Part shown: positions 1 through 5,044 of the stretch, in pieces
How positions within the stretch are numbered: position 1 is the stretch's first letter
How the letters are laid out: each line of letters opens with the position of its first letter
Source: Gallionella sp.
GTDB taxonomy: Bacteria > Pseudomonadota > Gammaproteobacteria > Burkholderiales > Gallionellaceae
Assembly (NCBI GenBank): GCA_025362155.1
Contig: JANYHX010000008.1
Coordinates: 1-5,044 of the forward strand
Direction of reading: 5' to 3'
Length of the DNA: 5,044 nt
Translations under genes and position numbers: made by a program
Notes under the pieces: model-generated
Told to the model about the DNA's origin: nothing
What the model saw: the letters and a program-made list of their open reading frames with translations, nothing else
Database searches by the model: none

Positions 1-27
1 GGCGACATCAGGGGCACGCCTTTTTTT
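1..27 (+). terminator. Possible rho-independent terminator, cut by window edge
   Basis: GGCG at 1-4 can pair with CGCC at 17-20, and a run of seven T follows at 21-27. This resembles the end of an intrinsic terminator for a plus-strand gene lying to the left of the window. The visible stem is only 4 bp with a 12-nt loop, and part of the true stem may lie outside the window, so the call is weak. Confidence 0.3.
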
Positions 28-70
28 AACTGATTGAATCGAGTACTTCCTGCCATCAATTCACGCACGA

Positions 71-99
71 TTATCAATGTCCATCGTTCGCACAATAAT
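71..99 (+). promoter_or_regulatory. Weak sigma70-like promoter candidate
   Basis: TTATCA at 71-76 matches TTGACA at four of six positions. AATAAT at 94-99 matches TATAAT at five of six. The spacer is 17 bp. The site lies about 260 bp upstream of the DUF4242 start codon, so if it is used the transcript would have a long leader. Matches of this quality are common by chance in AT-rich spacer, hence the low confidence. No better promoter was found closer to the gene. Confidence 0.2.
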
Positions 100-345
100 T
101 GGGTGGCTTGCGCCAAAGGGCAGAACTGTCCATATGAATACATTTTGTACACCTCCCCAGGTTAATTCAGAAACGGCCTGTCGTTTTGCACACTACAGAT
201 ATTGTACTTCCAGGCTCCTGTGCTTGATGCTACCTTATAAACGTTTCCATCACCTACAAGGTTTTGCGAAGCAGATGATAACTATCAGGCGCTACGGGTC
301 GCTTTGGTTGCAGCGGATCGCAGCGACATTCATCGCAACCTGCAT

Positions 346-351
346 AAGGAG
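346..351 (+). promoter_or_regulatory. Ribosome binding site deciding the DUF4242 start
   Basis: AAGGAG at 346-351 sits 6 nt ahead of ATG 358. It supports this start over the in-frame ATG at 304, which would place the Shine-Dalgarno sequence inside the coding region and add 18 residues that do not resemble the family. Confidence 0.8.
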
Positions 352-357
352 AACCTC

Positions 358-630
358 ATGCCAAAATATGTAATCGAACGTGAAATTCCGGGTGCCGGCA
401 AATTATCGGCTCAAGAACTCAATGGCATTGCACAGAAATCGTGCGGCGTGCTGAACAAGATGGGGCCGCAGATTCAATGGGACGAGAGCTACGTGACCGA
501 CGACAAAATTTATTGCGTATACATCGCACCGAATGAAGCCTTGGTTCGAGAGCATGCTCGCCAAGGCGGCTTTCCGGCTAACAGGGTGTCGGAAGTCAAA
601 ACCATGATAGACCCGACGACGGCCGAGTGA
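358..630 (+). CDS. DUF4242 family (SCO4226-type nickel-binding) small protein
   Basis: This 90-residue protein begins MPKYVIEREIPGAGKLS and ends MIDPTTAE. It matches my recollection of the DUF4242 family, whose Streptomyces member SCO4226 is described as a nickel-binding protein with a ferredoxin-like alpha+beta fold that dimerises. The visible pattern fits: an N-terminal strand (YVIERE), a helix (about 17-34), a central segment WDESYVTDDKIYCVYIAP (41-58), then a helix and the short conserved tail GFPANRVSEVKTMID (71-85). Possible metal ligands or reactive residues are Cys29, Cys53 and His66, but none is proven here. There is no signal peptide or membrane segment, so it is probably cytoplasmic. 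The start is set by the AAGGAG at 346-351. The gene stands alone on the plus strand, 182 bp before the globin gene. The biological role in this organism is unknown, and metal binding is inferred from the family only. Confidence 0.85.
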   Translation: MPKYVIEREIPGAGKLSAQELNGIAQKSCGVLNKMGPQIQWDESYVTDDKIYCVYIAPNEALVREHARQGGFPANRVSEVKTMIDPTTAE

Positions 631-700
631 CCTCATGGGCCTGAAGGGCTCTTACCAATCATCTCTTGGGTGTGCACCTGAACATGTCTCAACCTCGCTC

Positions 701-746
701 GGACGCTGGATGCTGCGCGATAAAACCGCGCAGCGCCAGCTAGTCC
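701..746 (+). other. Strong imperfect stem-loop in the spacer after the DUF4242 gene
   Basis: Three paired blocks stack into one hairpin: GGAC 701-704 with GTCC 743-746, GCTGG 705-709 with CCAGC 736-740, and GCTGCGCG 712-719 with CGCGCAGC 727-734. That gives 17 base pairs with two small interruptions and a 7-nt loop (720-726). It lies 70 bp after the DUF4242 stop. It could end or stabilise that transcript, or shape the leader of the globin mRNA. No T-run follows on either strand, so it is not a standard intrinsic terminator. An outer pairing of TCTTGGGTG (664-672) with CACCAAGA (764-771) may enclose it. Confidence 0.6.
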
Positions 747-800
747 TGCATAAATGTTTCAATCACCAAGAAAGTTTTTAGAGGTAAATATTTTTTAACT

Positions 801-806
801 GAGGAG
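801..806 (+). promoter_or_regulatory. Ribosome binding site of the globin gene
   Basis: GAGGAG at 801-806 lies 6 nt ahead of ATG 813. It is a strong Shine-Dalgarno match and fixes the start, which also gives the family-typical N-terminus (a few residues, then LFERLGG). Confidence 0.8.
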
Positions 807-812
807 ATAATC

Positions 813-1172
813 ATGAACAATTCACTTTTTGAACGACTGGGCGGTATCGAGGGGATAACCAACATAGCGAATGATGTAATAGATAATCATCTGGCAAATA
901 AAACCATTGCTACACGATTTGCTAAAAGTGACGTAGCTAAAATTAAAAATGCAGCCGCCACATTTTTTATTTCCGGAACAGGTGGCCCCAATGTTTACAA
1001 GGGAATGGATTTGTTGTCAGCTCATAAAGGAATGAATATTTCTGCCGTGGAGTTCATGGCGGTCCTGGATGATGCTTTAGCTGCTTTGAAGAAAAATAAT
1101 ATCAGTCAACAAGAACAGGAAGAAGTCTTATTTGTACTCTACAGCATGCGGTCTCAAATTGTGCTCGTTTGA
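813..1172 (+). CDS. Group 1 truncated hemoglobin with an apolar distal pocket
   Basis: This 119-residue protein has the full truncated-globin (2-over-2 fold) pattern. It has SLFERLGG at 4-11, a GGPNVYKG turn at 57-64, and SAHKGMNIS at 69-77 containing the proximal heme ligand His71 (F8). It aligns without gaps to my memory of Paramecium truncated hemoglobin at a constant offset of three residues. Phe36 then falls at CD1 and Phe51 at E14. The usual B10 Tyr is Ile23, the E7 Gln is Ile44, and E11 is Ala48. It is therefore predicted to bind heme and a diatomic gas (O2, NO or CO) in the cytoplasm, but without the usual hydrogen-bonding distal residues. The start has a strong ribosome binding site. 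The gene is about 40% GC in sampled lines, well below topA, and it converges on topA with a 20-bp gap. It is GlbN-like, but the physiological role is not evident. Confidence 0.88.
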   Translation: MNNSLFERLGGIEGITNIANDVIDNHLANKTIATRFAKSDVAKIKNAAATFFISGTGGPNVYKGMDLLSAHKGMNISAVEFMAVLDDALAALKKNNISQQEQEEVLFVLYSMRSQIVLV

Positions 1173-1192
1173 ATAAGTGGTTTCAGCACCAA

Positions 1193-3787
1193 TCATGGTT
1201 TGCGCTTGGTGGCTTTCTTTGTTGAGGGTGCCTTCTTGGCGGCAGGCTTTGCTACCTTTATTGCAGCCTTTGCCTTGCTCGCCTTGGGTGCTGGCTTGGC
1301 TTTGGTGGTCTTTTCTTTAGTGACTTTGGCCGCCGGTTTTTTACCCTTCACCCCACCTTTCGCGGCCTTGGCTGCGATCAATTCCAGCCCTTCTTCCAAC
1401 GTGATGTCATCAGGCGAAACACCCTTGGGCAGGGTGGCGTTGATCTTGCCGTGGCGGACATAGGGGCCGTAGCGGCCACTGCAAATTTCCACGCTGGCCT
1501 TGTCGTCCGGATGATCGCCCAACACGCGCAATACGGTGTTGCCATCGCGGGCTTGAGCCAGCAATTCCACCGCACGAGCCAAACTGATGTCGAAGATGCT
1601 ATCGCTGCGCGGGATGGATTTGAATTTGCCATCGTGGCCGATGTAGGGACCAAAACGCCCGATGTTGACGATGACTTTTTTGCCGGACTCGGGATGTGCA
1701 CCGAGTTCGCGCGGCAGCGCCAGCAACTTGAGCGCGCTGGCCAGGTCGGCTTGCTCGAGCGGCATTTCCTTAGGCCAGGAGACACGCTTGGGTTTGGCTT
1801 TTTCGCCTTCCACCACTTCACCCAGCTGCACATAATGGCCATAGGGGCCGCGCAGCAATAGCACGGTTTGTGCAGTCTCAGGATGCACCCCCAGCTCAAC
1901 TTTTGCCGAGGCGTCGTCTTGCGATTCGCCGCTGAGGCTGCGTTTGTATTTGCACTCCGGATAATTGGTGCAGCTGATAAAGCTGCCATAGCGGCTAAGT
2001 TTTTTGGCAAGCGGTTTGCCGCAATCCGGGCAGGCTTCGTCTATCAGCTCGACCGGGCGATCAATGTCGGCTTTTTCCTTGATGAGCTTGGAAAAACCTT
2101 TCCAGAATTCACCCATTACGCCTATCCAGTCACGCTTGCCTTCGGACACTTGATCCAGTTCGTCTTCCAGATGCGCGGTGAAATCGTAGTCCACATAGCG
2201 GGTGAAATGTTCGGTGAGAAAACGCGTGACGACGCGCCCGACATCGGTGGGCATGAAACGCTTCTTGTCCAAAATGGCGTATTCTCTGGCTTGCAGCGTG
2301 GAAATAATGGTGGCGTAAGTGGATGGTCGACCGATGCCATATTCTTCCAGCGACTTGACCAGACTGGCTTCGGAGTAGCGCGGCGGCGGTTGAGTGAAAT
2401 GTTGTTCGCCGTATAGTTTGTCGATAGGCAATACATCGCCCTCGGCCAGCGGCGGCAGTTTGCCACTTTCCTCCTCGGTAGCGTCGTCTACGTCTTCCAT
2501 GTACACGCCAATGAAACCAGGGAATACCAGCACCTGGCCATTGGCGCGGAATAATGTGTTGTCGCCACCCAGCCTGATGTCCAAACTGACGGTATCGAAA
2601 CGTGCCGGTGACATCTGACACGCCAGCGTGCGCTTCCAGATCATTTCGTAGAGACGCGCCTGATCGGCAGTCAGATGACTGCGCATTTGATCCGGGGTGC
2701 GTTCTATGGAGGTGGGGCGGATCGCTTCGTGTGACTCCTGCGCGTTCTTGGTTTTGCTCTTGAAGGTGGGCTGGGTACTGGGCAAATACTCGCTGGAAAA
2801 ATTGTTGCTGATGTAATCGCGGATTTCCTGCACCGCTTCTTTCGCCAGCGATACCGAGTCGGTACGCATGTAGGAAATCAGGCCGACGGTTTGGCCGCCG
2901 ATATCCACACCTTCGTACAGCGATTGCGCGGTGCGCATGGTGCGGTCGGCCGTCATACCCAATTTGCGCACCGCTTCCTGTTGCAATGTAGACGTCGTAA
3001 ACGGCGCGGCGGCATAACGCTGCTTGGCTTTTTTCTCGACGCGCACCACCTTGGGCGGCAGCTTGGCATCGTTGAGTTTGGCGTGGATCGCATCATATTC
3101 CGCTTGGGTAGCGATGCTGAGTTGCTCGAGTTTCTTGCCTTGATATTGAAACAGTTTAGCAGTGAACGGCTGGTGGTCTTTGTGGCTATCCAGATGCACA
3201 GTCCAATATTCCTGGCTTTTAAATGCTTCAATCTCCAGCTCACGTTCGACGATCATGCGCAACGCCGGGCTTTGTACGCGACCCGCCGACAAACCAGCGC
3301 GTATCTTGCGCCACAGCACCGGTGACAGATTGAAGCCGACCAGATAGTCCAATGCTCGCCGAGCCTGTTGCGCATTCACCAGCGGCTGCGAAATCTCGCG
3401 CGGGTGGGCAACCGCTTCGCGCACCGCCGATTGGGTAATTTCATAGAACACCACCCGCTGCATGCTCTTGCCCTTCATGCCACGTTTGGCTTTGAGCAAT
3501 TCAGAAATATGCCACGCGATGGCCTCTCCTTCCCTGTCGGGATCGGGTGCCAGATAAATGTGATCTGCAGCTACAGCGGCTTTGGCGATGGCGTCCATGT
3601 GCTTGCTGTTGCGCGCAATAGTTTCGTATTTCATCGCGAAATCGTTTTCGGTATCGACCGCGCCGGTCTTGGGTACCAGATCACGCACGTGCCCATAGGA
3701 GGCAAGAATTTCAAAATCCTTGCCTAGATATTTTTGCAGCGTTTTGGCTTTGGCCGGAGACTCGACTATCAGTAAATTGGTTGCCAT
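1193..3787 (-). CDS. topA: DNA topoisomerase I (type IA, omega protein)
   Basis: This 864-residue enzyme relaxes negative supercoils by cutting and resealing one DNA strand through a tyrosine link. The TOPRIM domain covers about 3-115, with LLIVESPAKAKTL (catalytic Glu9) and DPDREGEAIAWH (Asp82, Asp84, Glu86, Mg2+ binding). The core follows, with GRVQSPALR at 169-177, the active-site Tyr306 in SYMRTDS (with Arg308), HEAIRPT at 353-359 and GIGRPSTYATII at 484-495. One zinc finger uses Cys586, Cys589, Cys606 and Cys612. Three C-terminal topoisomerase repeats carry GPYGHYV (647-653), GRFGPYIG (710-717) and GRYGPYV (771-777). Residues 812-864 are a Lys/Ala/Pro-rich basic tail with 19 lysines. E. 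coli TopA has extra zinc fingers instead of this arrangement. The ATG at 3787 is chosen because the conserved family start MATNLLIVESPAK begins there. The frame is open to 3880 but would overlap smg. No clear Shine-Dalgarno is seen. The start lies 14 bp after the smg stop, so translational coupling is likely. Confidence 0.97.
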   Translation of the reverse strand: MATNLLIVESPAKAKTLQKYLGKDFEILASYGHVRDLVPKTGAVDTENDFAMKYETIARNSKHMDAIAKAAVAADHIYLAPDPDREGEAIAWHISELLKAKRGMKGKSMQRVVFYEITQSAVREAVAHPREISQPLVNAQQARRALDYLVGFNLSPVLWRKIRAGLSAGRVQSPALRMIVERELEIEAFKSQEYWTVHLDSHKDHQPFTAKLFQYQGKKLEQLSIATQAEYDAIHAKLNDAKLPPKVVRVEKKAKQRYAAAPFTTSTLQQEAVRKLGMTADRTMRTAQSLYEGVDIGGQTVGLISYMRTDSVSLAKEAVQEIRDYISNNFSSEYLPSTQPTFKSKTKNAQESHEAIRPTSIERTPDQMRSHLTADQARLYEMIWKRTLACQMSPARFDTVSLDIRLGGDNTLFRANGQVLVFPGFIGVYMEDVDDATEEESGKLPPLAEGDVLPIDKLYGEQHFTQPPPRYSEASLVKSLEEYGIGRPSTYATIISTLQAREYAILDKKRFMPTDVGRVVTRFLTEHFTRYVDYDFTAHLEDELDQVSEGKRDWIGVMGEFWKGFSKLIKEKADIDRPVELIDEACPDCGKPLAKKLSRYGSFISCTNYPECKYKRSLSGESQDDASAKVELGVHPETAQTVLLLRGPYGHYVQLGEVVEGEKAKPKRVSWPKEMPLEQADLASALKLLALPRELGAHPESGKKVIVNIGRFGPYIGHDGKFKSIPRSDSIFDISLARAVELLAQARDGNTVLRVLGDHPDDKASVEICSGRYGPYVRHGKINATLPKGVSPDDITLEEGLELIAAKAAKGGVKGKKPAAKVTKEKTTKAKPAPKASKAKAAIKVAKPAAKKAPSTKKATKRKP

Positions 3788-3801
3788 GCGTACGATGGGT
3801 A

Positions 3802-4257
3802 TTAGTGTAGTTGTGCGGAATGTAGCGGCGTAAGCAATTCTTCGATCAACAATGGATCCAGGTCTTGATGGCGATTCCACAGCACCATCAACATGATCAG
3901 CTTGAGTTTATCCAGCGCGAGATTTTCCTGTTTCAGTGCCATGGAACGATCAATAATCATTTCGCGTTCGACTGCAGTAATCAGGCGCTGTTGTTCGGCA
4001 AACAACAGGAACTGACGCGCTTCGTAGCTGATCAGCTGCAATTCCAGCTGGGCGAAGTAGCGCGATCCGGTGTGCTCCAGGCTGGCCGGATAGCTGCCGG
4101 GATTTTGTTCTTGCAACGCAGACAACCAGGTCAGCGCATCGTTGATCTCTTCGTCCTCAAAACCGGCGGCGGAGAGCTTGCGCGATAGCTTGTCTGGTTC
4201 AGGATAACTGCCTGCGTCAAAATAACTTTCAAACAAATACATCAGGATTTCAAACAT
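3802..4257 (-). CDS. smg: Smg family protein (DUF494)
   Basis: This 151-residue protein starts MFEILMYLFESYFDAGSYPE, the hallmark N-terminus of the Smg/DUF494 family (about 157 residues in E. coli). It appears largely helical and acidic near the N-terminus. Conserved-looking stretches are LSRKLSAAGFEDEEINDALTWL (about 25-46, first helical pair), a middle section around YFAQLELQLI (67-76) and a C-terminal helix DKLKLIMLMVLWNRHQD. It has no signal peptide and no catalytic motif I can recognise. The biochemical function is not established. The gene neighbourhood is the main clue: it lies between dprA and topA, as in many Beta- and Gammaproteobacteria (in E. coli next to dprA and a topA-like zinc-finger gene). 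This suggests a role linked to DNA or translation housekeeping, but that is inference only. There is no strong Shine-Dalgarno ahead of the ATG. Its leader carries an 11-bp tandem repeat and the inverted-repeat element. Confidence 0.93.
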   Translation of the reverse strand: MFEILMYLFESYFDAGSYPEPDKLSRKLSAAGFEDEEINDALTWLSALQEQNPGSYPASLEHTGSRYFAQLELQLISYEARQFLLFAEQQRLITAVEREMIIDRSMALKQENLALDKLKLIMLMVLWNRHQDLDPLLIEELLTPLHSAQLH

Positions 4258-4264
4258 GGGCTTT

Positions 4265-4286
4265 GTAGTGAGTTAGCAGTGAGTTA
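4265..4286. repeat. Two-copy 11-bp tandem repeat upstream of smg
   Basis: GTAGTGAGTTA (4265-4275) is followed directly by GCAGTGAGTTA (4276-4286), identical at 10 of 11 positions. The repeat sits between the inverted-repeat element and the smg start codon, so it lies in the 5' leader or dprA-smg spacer of the minus-strand transcript. Its function is unknown, and it may be slippage-derived. Confidence 0.7.
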
Positions 4287-4429
4287 AGGGCATCTCTAAA
4301 AATTCAAAATCCTAAGCTAGGCAAGGCGCGCAAAAAAATTTAGCGCGCAGCATATGTTTGATATGTAAGCGTTAAAATTTTTTACGCAACGCAGCATCGC
4401 GACGGAGTTTGGATTTTTAGAGGTACCCT
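4287..4429. mobile_element. MITE-like element with terminal inverted repeats
   Basis: The left end AGGGCATCTCTAAAAAT is matched in inverted orientation by the right end (complement AGGGTACCTCTAAAAAT). Over 27 nt (4286-4312 against 4404-4430) 23 positions pair. The element is about 143 bp, has no coding capacity, and is bracketed by TTA at 4284-4286 and 4430-4432, consistent with a 3-bp target duplication. Inside are a GCGCGC hairpin (4326-4331/4343-4348), a CATAT/ATATG hairpin at the exact centre (4351-4365), and a GCGT/ACGC hairpin (4369-4372/4384-4387). This is the form of a miniature non-autonomous transposable element, perhaps mobilised by a transposase with 3-bp target duplications (some IS5-family groups make these). 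A REP-like dispersed palindromic repeat is the alternative. Copy number elsewhere in the genome cannot be seen here. Confidence 0.65.
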
Positions 4430-5044
4430 TTAATGAATTCGTTGATACAAGCCTCCCGGTAATACACAGATACGGCTATCCAGTTCAAGTGCCAACAGCA
4501 TGGCGGATAGCTCGCTTACCGTCAAGCCGCTACGCGCGCCGAGGGTATCCACATCCACTGGATCGAAGCCGAGATGCTCAAGCAGCGCGGCGTGCGGGTC
4601 TTTTGAACAAGGGTCTGCGGAATTTACCCCTTCAGAATTTTTCATTGGAATGGCTGAAAGCACCCCACCCAGTTCTTCCAGAATATCCTGCGCGGCCTCG
4701 ACCAGTTTCGCACCTTGCTTGAGCAGCGCGTGGCAACCCTTGCTTTGCGGTGCATGTATCGAACCGGGGATGGCAAATACGTCCCTGCCCTGTTCCAGTG
4801 CCAGCCGCGCGGTAATCAAGGAACCGCTTTGCAGCGAGGCTTCCACTACCAGACAGCCCAGACTCATGCCGCTGATAAGGCGGTTGCGGCGCGGAAAATT
4901 GGCCGCCAACGGCGGGGTGCCCAGCGGAAATTCGGACACCAGCGCGCCCTGCTGGGCGAGCGCATGGGCGAGATCGCGATTGGCGGCAGGATAGATTTTG
5001 TCCAGACCAGTACCGACCACCGCGATGGTGCTGCCCGGATTGTT
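4430..5044 (-). CDS. dprA: DNA-processing protein DprA, C-terminal part (5' end beyond window)
   Basis: The visible 204 residues are the C-terminal part of DprA (Smf), which binds incoming single-stranded DNA in natural transformation and loads RecA. The frame is open to the window edge, so the N-terminus, probably some 150-170 residues, lies outside. The Rossmann-like core shows STIAVVGTGLDKIYPAANR (from visible residue 5), FPRRNRLISG (50-59), GCLVVEA (63-69), SGSLITA (73-79) and VFAIPGS (89-95), all family signatures. A variable linker (about 128-148) leads to a winged-helix domain of the DprA C-terminal type (about 150-204), ending GGLYQRIH. The stop codon TAA directly abuts the inverted-repeat element, and its last base pair sits at the element border. 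The protein end looks natural, so the insertion has not visibly truncated it. The gene is probably first in an operon with smg and topA within this window. Confidence 0.95.
   Translation of the reverse strand, partial: NNPGSTIAVVGTGLDKIYPAANRDLAHALAQQGALVSEFPLGTPPLAANFPRRNRLISGMSLGCLVVEASLQSGSLITARLALEQGRDVFAIPGSIHAPQSKGCHALLKQGAKLVEAAQDILEELGGVLSAIPMKNSEGVNSADPCSKDPHAALLEHLGFDPVDVDTLGARSGLTVSELSAMLLALELDSRICVLPGGLYQRIH

Larger units (their letters stand above)
28..357. other. Non-coding leader region before the DUF4242 gene
   Basis: No convincing gene is visible in this stretch. An open frame at 77-373 has an unusual composition, no ribosome binding site and runs out of frame into the next gene. 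The region holds a weak sigma70-like promoter candidate (71-99) and an imperfect dyad at 118-131 (GGGCAG-AA-CTGTCC outline). It also holds two interleaved 6-bp stems (298-340) just before the ribosome binding site. It may therefore be a promoter plus a long 5' untranslated leader, or simply spacer. Confidence 0.4.

Noticed and set aside
118..131. Imperfect dyad GGGCAGAACTGTCC as an operator
   Set aside because: Short, one mismatch pair, no known regulator consensus, and distant from the gene start.
304..357. Upstream in-frame start adding 18 residues to the DUF4242 protein
   Set aside because: The AAGGAG at 346-351 is correctly spaced for ATG 358, and the extra residues do not resemble the family N-terminus.
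77..373. 98-codon open frame on the plus strand in the leader region
   Set aside because: No ribosome binding site, no recognisable family, composition unlike a real protein, and it overlaps the DUF4242 start out of frame.
403..636. Minus-strand 77-codon open frame opposite the DUF4242 gene
   Set aside because: The plus-strand frame has a ribosome binding site and a recognised family; this one has neither.
1178..1191. TGGT/ACCA dyad between the globin and topA as a bidirectional terminator
   Set aside because: Only a 4-bp stem with no flanking T-run on either strand.
1200..3727. Several plus-strand and other-frame open frames of 61-210 codons across topA
   Set aside because: They are antisense or frame-shadow readings of a fully conserved topA, without ribosome binding sites or family similarity.
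3788..3880. Longer topA start giving 31 more residues
   Set aside because: It would overlap the 3' end of smg, and the conserved TOPRIM start MATNLLIVES begins at 3787.
3865..4188. Plus-strand 107-codon open frame opposite smg
   Set aside because: It is the antisense reading of smg, with glutamine-rich shadow composition and no start signals.
4489..4994. Plus-strand open frames opposite dprA
   Set aside because: dprA is unmistakable on the minus strand; these are its antisense shadows.

Overview
The gene content and order suggest a betaproteobacterium, possibly of the Nitrosomonadales or a related freshwater or soil lineage. The minus strand carries dprA, smg and topA in that order, a chromosomal arrangement familiar from Betaproteobacteria. 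TopA also has the architecture common there: one zinc finger, C-terminal repeats and a lysine/alanine tail. The lineage call is an inference from gene order and protein character, because no rRNA or other decisive marker is present.

Layout. Positions 1-357 hold no convincing gene. There is a possible partial terminator at the left edge, a weak promoter candidate near 71-99, and small RNA-like dyads just ahead of the first gene. A 90-residue DUF4242 / SCO4226-type protein follows on the plus strand (358-630). The spacer at 631-812 contains a strong imperfect hairpin (701-746). Next is an AT-rich group 1 truncated hemoglobin (813-1172, plus). It converges on topA with only 20 bp between the stop codons. 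The rest of the window is on the minus strand: topA (3787-1193), smg (4257-3802), an approximately 143-bp inverted-repeat element (4287-4429), and the 3' part of dprA (5044-4430, cut by the window edge).

How the genes relate. dprA, smg and topA are probably co-transcribed. DprA loads RecA on incoming single-stranded DNA, TopA relaxes negative supercoils, and Smg has no established function. The two small plus-strand genes are a separate accessory block. The DUF4242 protein is a small putative metal-binding protein, and the globin is predicted to bind heme and diatomic gases. The globin gene is about 40% GC in sampled lines against about 60% for topA, so it may have been acquired separately.

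No CRISPR array, tRNA, rRNA, prophage or obvious new multi-gene system was seen. The most interesting points are the MITE-like element abutting the dprA stop codon and the globin's predicted distal heme pocket, which lacks the usual polar B10 and E7 residues.
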